Shown: piece by piece, positions 43,131-53,273 of the stretch
Numbering within the stretch: position 1 is the stretch's first letter
How the letters are laid out: the number at the start of each line of letters is the position of its first letter
Assembly: GCA_030407315.1 (NCBI GenBank)
Contig: JALQPE010000422.1
Location: forward strand, 22,553-86,552
Direction: 5' to 3'
DNA from: Asparagopsis taxiformis
Lineage: Eukaryota > Rhodophyta > Florideophyceae > Bonnemaisoniales > Bonnemaisoniaceae
Length of the DNA: 64,000 nucleotides
Translations under genes and position numbers: made by a program
Notes under the pieces: generated by a model
Databases searched by the model: none
Told to the model about the DNA's origin: nothing
What the model saw: the letters and a program-made list of their open reading frames with translations, nothing else

Positions 43131-43737
43131 TCTGGTGGAGTAGACTTGAGAGGAAATAAGGAGCAATGGGTTAGTTTGAAGGTTAATATTGGAATGGTGT
43201 GTGGTATACGACTATAGTAATTGTGATGGAGCTTTACAGATATTTGGATGCAGGGAACCTAGATGCTGAATAGGACGTCGTAGAAAGAAAGATTGACACT
43301 ACTGATGCACGTTGGCAGCGACAGTTCGAGTTTGAGATTTTCGTTGAGTTGATTTAGTAGTTCTGTTAATAGTAAAGCTTTCAATGGGAATAAAGAAAAT
43401 AGCTGTCATGAACAAGTACTACACTTCGCCGCTGAGCCCCAGACAGATGAGGCACGAACAGCCTACCAAACTACCCTTTCACTCTGTTGTAATCTCCACA
43501 ACCTCATCGCGCCAGTATAGACCTCCACTCTGACTCTTGTCGGCCACCTGACCATCTGCTTGTAGCGCGTTTCCACGCTACAATCACTTACGCCGAACAT
43601 GCACCCGATCAACTCCTGCCCCTGCACCACAAAACATCACCTTTTTTGGCCGGGCTTCCCATTCTCGTGATTCCACACCCGAAGAGCTACGAGTCCTTTA
43701 CAAACTCCGTGACCTAACCCAACTACGCACCAACTAC
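43131..43737. other. Intergenic, no gene recognised
   Basis: Nothing recognisable. The first bases still contain a few stray ACTGTC arms from the preceding cluster. Confidence 0.4.
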
Positions 43738-44394
43738 CTATCCGCACACAACGGTGGACACGAGGACATCCAATACAATTCGGGCAATCAAGAGCTCGTT
43801 ATTGGTGTCAACGCAGCTTGGATAGGCCACGATGTGGTAGAAATAGAGTGCTAGCTGCGCGTAGATGCTGACGAAGAACGCGACTGCGCTTGTTAGGGAG
43901 AGGAGCACGCTCGAGATCAAGAAACAACCCATTGCTTAGCAGTCCCTTCCCAATGATTTCCATCGTGACATGTTTCAAACCCACACACATTCATCCATCC
44001 ACCTCTCCTGCAAACACTCTCCACAACATCTTCCACACGTATAAAAACTATGCACCCTGTCATGTTTACGCGTTGCCCGCCACGTGTACCATCATCCCAT
44101 GGCCCCATTCACCGATGCACACAAAATCACAACAGCCAGAGCTCCCACTAGAACTAACGCTCTGTGCTCCCTCAACACCACTGGAATGTGTGCCATCTCT
44201 CCGGTGGGCAGCGCCTTTCGACTTCGGTAATACAAAAAAGTGCCGAGCACAACAACTGTGAAGGCGGCCACCAATGCGACATTGAAAACTGCAGTTCCCG
44301 CCCGCCTGTGGCCCTTCTCCATGGCAAACGTACCGATGGCCTCGATGTGCATCGCCGTCCATAGCCATTTGAGAAATGCGCGCTCTGCTGCCAT
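43738..44394 (-). CDS. Possible multi-pass membrane protein, two pieces
   Basis: The first piece, 44394-44092 (100 codons), starts MAAERAFLKWLWTAMHIEAIG. It has two hydrophobic spans, VALVAAFTVVVLGTFLYY and ALVLVGALAVVILCASV. The second piece, 43932-43738 (64 codons), has two more: FLISSVLLSLTSAVAFFVSIYAQLALYFYHI as one long stretch, and IARIVLDVLVSTVV. Similar direction and character suggest one four-span protein with an intron or damage in 44091-43933. I recognise no family. Strong bias against charged residues in both pieces supports real coding sequence. Confidence 0.45.
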
Positions 44395-45282
44395 GTCAGT
44401 TTTGAGCGAGTCGGCCTCCTTTTAGTGCGGATTCTTCTATTTAATGTCAGCTTCATTGCTCCACCCTTCTACAATCTTTTTTCGGCATTTTTTTACTTTT
44501 ATGGTGGCGGAGGCAGCTTGCTGATGTACTGCGTGGCAGGGGATGATGGGGACAGAAGGCGTGCGTCGCAGAAATGTCCACTGCGACGGTGTGTACAACG
44601 ACCTGGGAGAGGTCTGGGAACGGCAAGATGACGTGTTGTATATCGTTGTCATGGGTGCTGCGGAGTTGGTAGTCGGGTGGGGATGAGTGAGAAGGAAAGT
44701 TTGGGATACGTCTGAAGTGGTAGAAAGTGGTTGTTTGGTAGGGTGCACCTTAGCACCCTACCCAACCATGGTTGGATAGGTTAAAGTATTCGAGCTGGGC
44801 TGAGGCGTCTGTTAAATACAGAGCAGATAGAGGAGAGTTCTGTGTGTTCGGCAGAAGTGTTGAAATTATTGGGGTGGATTCGGGAGGGGAAGGAAGGTGG
44901 CTGGGTAGGTGTGATGATTTGGAGCATTGAAGTGCACATCACACGAAACATGAGGTAGTAATGAACAAGTGAATGAATGGTGAATCTGCTGTTTCGGCAC
45001 CCGGACGATCCGAATGAACCATATTAGCACTATCGCCGAATATTGTGGGCTCACATTTGCATTGAACACTGTTACTCAGCCGCCGTCCCAATTAATTGGG
45101 TAGATTAATCTACATCGATTCTCGCCCCGCCACTAATTAATGCAAAAGAAATCTATCTATCTTGTAACTGTCAGTATGACAGAGGGAGATGGGAGCGAAA
45201 AGTTGCAAAGTGATGCAAGTACTTCAATTCCCGTGCTCACCCTCACTACCTATCAATCAATATAATTACTCGCGGTAGTCTT
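44395..45282. other. Intergenic, no gene recognised
   Basis: No recognisable gene. Short frames at 44437-44748 and 44866-45069 look random. Confidence 0.4.
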
Positions 45283-45314
45283 CCACAACAATATCAGCGC
45301 TGATATTGTTGTGG
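45283..45314. repeat. Perfect 32-bp palindrome
   Basis: Arms of 16 bases, CCACAACAATATCAGC and its exact complement, with no spacer. It overlaps the end of the small frame at 45294-45506. Confidence 0.95.
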
Positions 45315-45506
45315 CATGCGCATGCTGGAAACGTACAGACCGGCCGTCGCGGCCAGGATGGCGCCCGAGTGTGCAAAGGAAACGGTGCCGAGATAGTCGA
45401 GCATGCGCAGCGTGCCTAGTGAGGAGGCGGTGGGAAAGCGCTCGCTTGGTTTCACGGAGGGACGATAGGGAGAAGTGGGGCGCGAGAGACGGAGACGCGA
45501 TATCAT
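45294..45506 (-). pseudogene. Fragment resembling a UPF0126-type membrane domain
   Basis: 70 codons. Residues 32-58 (TLRMLDYLGTVSFAHSGAIL, then AATAGL) resemble the first span of UPF0126/YicG-like membrane proteins, where a glycine-rich LDxxGTxxFAxSGA motif is typical. The family normally has about 200 residues and six spans. Here only the first is left, and the frame ends within a perfect palindrome. The call rests on one short motif. Confidence 0.35.
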
Positions 45507-46230
45507 ATTTAGAAATACTACTACGGTCGGTGAGATTGTAATCTTGATGCGCTGGTGCTGATTTGGGTGCTTGTTGCTGCGAGTTATGTGCCGCTTGTTG
45601 GATGGGTCCTATAGAGCCTGATAACTGTAGTGCAGCGCTCTATTCTGTTGCAGCAAATGCGTTGACTTACGGTCTGTACGAGTAGCAGTTAAATTTATAT
45701 ACTGCGTCATCATCTCGCTGAACTCGTGCTATGAGTCGCATCTTCCAATATTCTTCACGCCCCCTTTCTGCCCCTAATTCTACTAAACCATCTTGACACT
45801 CAACTCGTCACTCCAACATAAAAAATTGCCACAAAATCCACTTATCCGTTCTTTCGCTTAGTGCATAACCACAACGTCCAACTCCCTCACAAACATAAAA
45901 CACCTGCTAATCGCACTCTAAACGTGTCTTGTACAAAACTTCCTCTCTGCCCTGTACTTGGACCGCGTTCGTTAACAACTGCCGTCCATAACGCCATGGC
46001 GTTACCTGCAGGTAAAAGATCTTTCAGTACCATAAAAGCGCCACCGTTCGTCAACTAGTTCAACATTCCGTGCCCGGTCGTCCGTCCACCTGCACATCTT
46101 GCCATCACTTCCCCTTTTCCATCTTCAGCTCTCCTCATTTTTCAAACATCACTTCCATCGCTATATGGGATAAACATTCAGCTTTTACATGCCCTGAGTT
46201 ATTGCTTGTAGGGGAAGTTTTCACAAAGCT
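45507..46230. other. Intergenic, no gene recognised
   Basis: Nothing recognised. It lies upstream of the membrane fragment and downstream of the Sel1-repeat gene. Confidence 0.4.
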
Positions 46231-48094
46231 TCAATGCACGATTAACTTCTCGACGTTGGAATCTCCACTAATAAAGATCTTGGCCAGAATCAGCATAGGC
46301 TCCTCATACTCTTTCTTCTTTGGACAGATCTCACATAGCTGTATTGCGAAACCCATATCCGAAATAGCTCCATGTCTTTCGTTCACTATCTCCGTCGTAA
46401 GGGAGATAAGCGCTTTCCCGGATTCATTCGCAAACATATATTTCTGACAAAGACCAATTGCACGGTTAACGTCTCTGCCGACATTCGGTACTCCAGCAAA
46501 GAGTAACTTGGCCAGAATCACCATGGAGTTTCCATCGTTCTTCTCTATAGACATATCAAATAGCTGCATTAAAGGCCGAGCATCCATGACTACTAGTCAG
46601 TGGTAGTACCACAAATATTCCTTGTCCTATTCTCCATACTATTTTGTTCAACTCTTCCCTGGACCCATTCTCAAGCAGATATCTCTCACAGAGCTCCGTT
46701 GCACGATCAACAACTCTCTCTACATTTGGTTCTCCAGTCAGAAGTATCTCGGCCAAAAGCAACAGAGCTCCTAGGTCGTTCTTCTTGTCGATATTCAGTT
46801 CACATATCTGTGCTGCCAGCTGCACATCCCTAGTTAAACCATCTGTTCCATCAGCGATGTTCCTTGTCAAGTGGGTTAATTTTTCGCTTGATCCATTTGC
46901 AAGGAGATACTTGTCGAAAAGTTCCATTCCAGGACTAATGTCTTTTCCTACGCCCGATGATCCAGTGATAAGTAGTTCACCAAGAATTCCCATCGCGGGT
47001 AGCTTGTTTCTCATATCTGTACACATCTCGCATAGCCGCACGGCTACCTGCATATCATGACATATTGCACAATCTCCAAATGCCATTCTTCTCACAAACT
47101 TGATCAACGCACCACAGTGTCCGCTTCTTTCAAGGTAACTTTTGCAGAGACTCATCACACGATCGACTTCCTTTTCGACACCTGGAATTTTAACCATGAG
47201 CAATACGGCTAGAATTATCATCGCAACCAAATCATCCCTTCTGTCTATACACATCTCGCACAATCGTATTGCAGATCGCACATACTTCGTTATCCCACAC
47301 GCTTCATCCACTATCTTACGTGCAAACTTAGTCAGCGCTTCACATGGTCCACCTCGGTCGAGGTACTTCTCCCACAACTCCATCGCTCGATCAATATCTT
47401 CTTCAACGTGAGGAGCCCCAGTCATGAACAATTTGGCCAACATTTTCATAGCTCTTGTATTATTTTTCTTCTCTATACACATCTCGCAAAGACGCACTGC
47501 AGACTGAATGTCTCTGGGCCTTCCAGAACCGACATGCATCAACTTTTTGGCAGCTCTAGTAATGTAGAAACTGGTTTCGCTTCCATCTAGGGATCTTTCA
47601 CATAGTTCCATCGCACGATTAACGTCTTTTTCCACGCCTGGACCGCCAGTGAGAAAAATTTCAGCAAGGTCCACCATGGCACGTGGATGGTTGTTCTGTT
47701 CAATACACATCTCACATAGATCTATTGCAAGTCGCATATCTGCGGGCTTTCCCATTCTTACATCTGCCAATTTTCTTGCAAGATCACATACGAGGTAACA
47801 ACCGTCAGAATCATGGACAACGGTTGCACATAATTCCATGGCACGACTTGTGTCTTTGTCTACTCCTGCAGGTCCAGTGATTAGTATTTCAGCGAGTATC
47901 ATCATAGGTTCAGGGTCATTTGTGTGATCGATACACAACTCAAACAAACGCACAGCAGTAGACATATCCTGGAAAGAACGTCGCGGCCCGAGCATCATAT
48001 GCCTCCCAATTGTGATAACAACATCGGAAAAAGCGGCTGAAGCATTTTTGGTAAATTGACGCGCGTCAATGCGCATTGTAAACACCTCTTTCAA
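46231..48094 (-). CDS. Sel1/TPR-like repeat protein, one frameshift near the C terminus
   Basis: The frame 48094-46556 (512 codons) and the frame 46587-46231 together contain about eight repeats of roughly 74 residues, each being a pair of Sel1-like helices. A typical repeat has AVRLCEMCIEKKNNTRAMKM, then LAKLFMTGAPHVEEDIDRAMELWEKYL. Sel1 repeats make protein-binding superhelices, often in ERAD adaptors or signalling scaffolds. The first frame ends with GIFVVLPLTSSHGCSAF and the second picks up the repeat (MQLFDMSIEKNDGNSMVILA), so a single indel near 46575 is likely. There is no signal peptide or other domain. The start at 48094 begins with a short helical lead. The repeats differ enough from each other to be old. 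Confidence 0.75.
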
Positions 48095-48812
48095 CGCCAG
48101 AATGGTCGGATAATGGAGGCGTTTCTACGCCTCAGCGACGCGATCAATCTGAGCGCCTGTTGAGATTGGGAGTGATCAAGGAGTGGAAAAGTTGTTGAAG
48201 AGGGGCGAGAGTAAGAGGAAATGGGCTAGAGACTGCGCTCCATTGCGTGGACAGTTTTCGTTGTATATTTCTCATTGTCTCTACCAATCGCTCATAACCG
48301 CGTAGTAGCCATGTCCAGAAACGGCATCCATAGGTAGATGAATGCGAGGGTAAGGAAGGTCGGTAAATCATCTTGTGGGTATTGTGCACGATACCAGCCA
48401 TGGTGAGAGATGTTCAAGAGTATGCATACTTTGGCAACGTCGGGGCATGCATCGACGTTCCAACAAATTGCAAGGTACGCTTTATAGTGAACAAGACTTG
48501 TAAATATACAAAATGCTATGTGTAACACGTGGCACCATATGCAATGATTTGGCAAAAATGAACGTTCATTTTTTAAGATAAACGTATGTTTATCTTTCGC
48601 TATGCTGCCCCGACTGGCCTTGTCTGCTCGCTGACAGCCGCAAACCACTTGTTGCCTTTCTCCTCGACCCCGACCAGTCTGCTTTGCCCTCCATATTCTC
48701 ACCCTTTTTCCTACACATCCCGATCGCTTCGACTGCACAGCCCCGATCGCTTCGACTGCACAGCTTGGGCCTCCCTAGTCACGGAGCTCGGTCGCACCCA
48801 CCACCTCCACCC
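48095..48812. other. Intergenic, no gene recognised
   Basis: This is the promoter side of the Sel1-repeat gene. A doubled GATCGCTTCGACTGCACAGC sequence lies near 48721-48765. No gene is recognised. Confidence 0.4.
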
Positions 48813-48989
48813 ATGACATTCACTATCGAGCGGCCTTCCGTAAGCTTCACACCCGTCTCCGCGCATGGCTACGTGGTACCGACCGCGAACGTGCCGTCCA
48901 TCTCACCCACACCGACCGCGAACGCGCAAGTTCAGAACTTCCACGAAGTGATGGTTGAAGAAGGGACGCCTCAAGTGGCAGGATTCTAG
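48813..48989 (+). CDS. Small ORF, possibly a gene start
   Basis: 58 codons starting MTFTIERPSVSFTPVSAHGY in a favourable context (CACCCATGACA). It is Pro/Thr/Val-rich and ends AQVQNFHEVMVEEGTPQVAG. It could be a first exon; downstream frames at 49051-49770 show no recognisable domain. I do not know the family. Confidence 0.25.
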   Translation: MTFTIERPSVSFTPVSAHGYVVPTANVPSISPTPTANAQVQNFHEVMVEEGTPQVAGF

Positions 48990-49734
48990 ACGAACAGGAT
49001 CCCGCCGTGATAGACCATCCGGAATCTGGCTTTCAAGTAACTTTCATTAGATGAAGAACACGTTCTGCGGGCAGAAAGCGTCGTCCAAGGGGAAAATGTA
49101 TTTCTCGCAATTCCCTCGACGTGACACCCACCTAACAAATACCTGTCCTTCTCGTCAGATGCCGGCCCACAAATTTCTATTGACGACCTTTTTGACACCG
49201 GCAGATGAAATCTCTCTCTCCGAAACTGACCCCCTATTACAACCACTGCAACAATACCCAACTCAGCATCCCAGCCAAACCGCCCTTCCTGGAGTGCTCG
49301 TGCTGTTCACGTGGACAAGCTTGGTCGACCTACCCACTCTGTTGCACCTTACTTCGAAGAATAAACTGGATCGCGACGACACGACCGTGACCAATTCCCA
49401 TGTCTTCCAAGCCCCATCGCATATTCCACGTTGCTGCGCTCCGCGTAAGAAAAATGTGCGTCAAAGATCTTCGCAGGTGGACCATATGTGCATATATGCG
49501 CACATATATTGTAATGTGGGCTGTCATGCTCGAGTTTCAACGAGCCTAGACGCAGCTTTTGCACCGCTTTGGTACCCAAATGCACACGTTGTTTTGCAGA
49601 CGCCTCTCTCCATGCTGGCCAGGTTGCAGCCAATATTCCCGCCCATACGACCATGCGGCCTTGCGTATTGCTCGTACCGCTTACTCTTGTTTGCAAGCCT
49701 AGCAGGCCTCACTACTGTGTCTGAAATCGGGCTG
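48990..49734. other. No gene recognised
   Basis: Open frames are present on both strands but have no recognisable motif. The right edge passes into the palindrome field. Confidence 0.35.
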
Positions 49735-50935
49735 GGGCAGTACTGTACGGCAGTAAAATTTACTGCCTGAGGCAGTAAATTTAGTACTGTAAAAATATAA
49801 ATTAATGCCCTACTTGCCGGCAGTACAGTGCACTGCCCGGAGGCAGTGGCCATGTGCTGCCGACGGCAGTAGAAAGTACTGCCTGGATGTATGACGTGAG
49901 GCAGTGGTGGGAGGCAGTGATAGTTGCTGGATTTAGATTGTCTTTCTGGCAGTGATTTGTGCTACATTGGCCTGTAAAATAAAGTAGTATATTGTGCTGA
50001 CTTGGCAGCACGGGGAGGGAGTAAAATATGCTGTCCAGGAATATGGCCCACGGCAGTACTATTTGGTGGCGTGGGATGCACCGTGTGGCAGTAGAAGCTA
50101 GTGTTTCCGGCAGCGTGCTGTGCTGGCTGCGGGCCCGAATGACGGCAGCACATTTTGCTATATTTAGGTAGTGCCCCGATGTACTGTATGATACTGCCTG
50201 CAAGTCATGGCAGAGGCAGAGAAATGTACTGTATTCTATTATTGGACAAAGCAGTAATTTCTGCTGCTGTGTGGTGCTGCTTTTTTTTGTACTTACAGGT
50301 AGTGACAAGTCTATGTTCTGGCAGTAGAGTAATGCAGTGGAATATGATGACAGCAGACATGCTTCGAGGCTGTGTATTCTACTGCCTGTGGAAGCGAGTG
50401 GGGACAGTAAATTATGATGTCTGACGAAATGTGTGAAAGCAATGAAATGAGGTGCTGATAGTCTCTGGGAAAAGCTGCCTGGTAGTACTGCTTTATGATA
50501 CGAAAAGTGCTACCGTACCGTGCTACTTGCCGTGGTGGAAAGTGCTGCCGTGCTCTACTACTTGCGTATGTGTAAATCACTGCCACGCTGTACTGCTCCA
50601 GGATATGTGAATTGCTGCCCCACAGCACTACAAAAAGTAGTAGATTTTGATGTATTATAGAGCTGTCCAGATCAGCGTAAAGTACTGTCTGATAGTGTGG
50701 TACTCGACAGGGGCATAGGACAGTACCAGTTACTGCCTGTGGCAGTGCAGTGTACTACCTGGAAGTGCTACCTGTGGCAGTACATTTCACTACCTGGAAC
50801 TAGTGCTTGAGACAGTACAATTTACTGCCGGGAAGTCTATACTGAACCAGTAAATTGTAGTGCCTGGCGGTACTGACTCGGGCAGAACGGGAAAGTAGTA
50901 GAATATGATGCCTAGGGTAATACTTTCTAGTGCCT
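49735..50935. repeat. Field of degenerate GGCAGTA / TACTGCC palindromes
   Basis: Over 1.2 kb the words GGCAGTA and TACTGCC, or near variants, recur every 20-60 bp in alternating orientation. The most regular is GGCAGTAAAATTTACTGCC at about 49751. Others are diverged (GGCAGTAGAAAGTACTGCC at about 49865, ACAGTACCAGTTACTGCC at about 50721). It resembles the cluster at 42.8 kb with C/G in place of A/T at one position. There is no coding potential. Confidence 0.8.
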
Positions 50936-51117
50936 ACAATTGATGTTCAGGACGATAGAATGAGGTGGAAATGCCATTCCAGCCGCATGTTCAGGCATCT
51001 GGCTACGAAATGTCGGGCAGAATGGAGTATCTCTCTCGGTGGTCTTCATAGAAATGTATAGGGATAACCAAGTGTGATCTAAAAGGATGTCAGAATTTTT
51101 ATGTAGCAAGGACAAAG

Positions 51118-51165
51118 ATGCCTGAGGGAATGTTTCAGTTCGAACTGAAACATTCCTTCAGGCAT
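51118..51165. repeat. 48-bp palindrome, one mismatch
   Basis: Arms of 24 bases with the centre at TTC|GAA. The left arm starts ATGCCTGAGGGAATG and the right arm ends CATTCCTTCAGGCAT. There is no spacer. Confidence 0.93.
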
Positions 51166-51441
51166 GATAGATCTATCATTAGACTAGACTACTCATCAAA
51201 TCGAACTATCGTATCTAAAATCTTACTATCTCTACATCCAGGACTATTGTGCAAGCAAATCGAGTTCCTTGCTGTTTCAAAACTACATGCGATGTTCAGA
51301 CAGGATGGAAATAAACACCATTACAGATGATTTGCAACAGGTTAGCAATCGGATATAGAAAAGTATTGTAAAGGATGAGAAGAACATGAGTATGAATGGA
51401 ATGAACAAACTTACCATCATTGAACTATTTTTGCAAGCAAA

Positions 51442-51509
51442 GGTATTGGTTGTAGGTTGGAATGATGAAAGCTTGCAAGCTTTCGTCATTCCACCCTGCA
51501 AGCAATACC
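51442..51509. repeat. 68-bp imperfect palindrome
   Basis: Arms of 34 bases centred on AAGCTTG|CAAGCTT, with four mismatches. The outer ends are GGTATTG and CAATACC. Confidence 0.88.
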
Positions 51510-51679
51510 TATGCCAGAAGCATTTCCAATCAATAGACTACAATAGGATCAGCGAAGAACGATACTCATGGTTAGTGCACTATCTTCCATGGAAAACATG
51601 TGGAAAGAAAAGAGGAAGGGGAAGATACCTCTACGACAACATACCAGCCTTACCTGTCATCTTCATGATACCCGGATGA

Positions 51680-52867
51680 TGAAATGGTCCTATACGTCGC
51701 GCATCAACAGCCTTAAATAGACAGCTCATCCACCCATGATGAACTCGTCGTAACTGGAAGGCAGATGATTTGGCAGACGATGATGTGGCAGATGATTTGG
51801 CAGCGGATGATCTGTCAAATTTTCTGGACGCGGGAAATTAACAGTAATTGAAATCAGGCCCCTTAAAACCAACCTAAAATTCTTGGTGCTGATGCCCAGG
51901 CGTATACCGAAGAAGAAACAGAATTTGAGCAATTTTGATCGCACTGTGTATTCAATACTGAATCGAAAAGATTCCGTCCGCGTGCAGAATGTGGTTGAAT
52001 TATAGGGAGGTATTGAACAATCTTAACAGTAACTCAATTTCAACTCTCGTTGTGTCGGCGAAACTTGTTGCGGAAACAGCGCTGGAAGCTATAAAGAAGG
52101 TCCGGCAGTCTTGAGTGCGTGTGGGGAAGCTGAAATTTGAGAAAGTGCGTCGGATTGCGCGCAGTTGTAGTCATTGAAGGTTAAAGAGATATAAAACAGT
52201 AATAGTTAGTTGTAGCTGATAGTCAATAATCCGTGCACTATTGGTGGGAGCTGCGAGGTGGGCTTTGGCGGTCTGCCTAGTGATCCCTTGGAGACTAGCA
52301 ATTAGTTCAACAAACCAAAATGACCTATTGTGAATGCGGGAAGTGACGGTTTTGAGATGACTGCGTACTAAGTGCAATTGAGAACAGTTGTGAATTTAGA
52401 GGAAAAATTGTCCATCTTTGATGAATAGCAGCGTTCATACTCCCTGGAGAATGAATCTCAACGCTATTGTAGCGCGAGAAAGTGCTCTCTCCTTCAAATT
52501 AGTGGCCTGACCAAACAGTGACACTACTGCAAGGCTGTGCTGTTTCAAAATCACCATGGTGCGAAAGAGAGATAAAATAAAACAAATTCTTCTGTTTTAT
52601 CTTTGTAGAAAATCGACAGAATGAATATCGTTTCATTTGAGACCTATAATCATGGCCGACAGAGATGGGATCATAGCTTTGGCTCTGTTCGTTTCTACGG
52701 GTTTTCGACTCATTACCCGCATAGTATTGTGCTGCCTGCGACTGTGGAGATGATACTCTGCGCAAGCGCAATACGAGAACATACATGCATGCGCTTAGAT
52801 TTTTTTGACAACAAAGAGATCAGCTATCAGCAAATGACCTGCTGTATGCAGCTAGTCATAGGAACCC
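51680..52867. other. No gene recognised
   Basis: AT-rich sequence. Repeated GATGATNTGGCAGA words occur near 51765-51810. No coding region is recognised. Confidence 0.4.
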
Positions 52868-53246
52868 AAAAATAACAATTACTTCTCCAAACACCAAATC
52901 AGGTGTAGTACACTCATTAGCGGCACAGCAGCCAGCCTAGCATACCAATGAGCGCAGTGCACCTGTCCATCGGAACCCAGGAACTATACCCGGTATTAGG
53001 TTACTTTCACTTAGCCAAACCAGGTGCATTGCAATCATCGGCGGGATGAGATGGTTGCGGTGTGGCCAATAAGCGCACTACACCTGGACATTGAAACCCA
53101 GAAACTATACCCGGTATTATTTTCAAATCACCAAACCAGGTGCAGTGCACTGATTGGCGGCACAGCAGCCAGCTCTGCCGACCAATGAGTGCATTGCACC
53201 TGGACATTGGATCCCAGGAACTATACCCGGTATTATTTTCACCAGA
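52868..53246. repeat. 118-bp palindromic satellite, diverged array of three units
   Basis: Core CTATACCCGGTATTA occurs at 52984, 53105 and 53221. Between cores are inverted arms CCAGGTGCA...TGCACCTGG with ATTGG/CCAAT inside. The period and layout match the 55.5-kb array, but the sequence is clearly a different subfamily. Confidence 0.85.
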
Positions 53247-53273
53247 CTCAGGACGATCCCAGCTACACTATGC

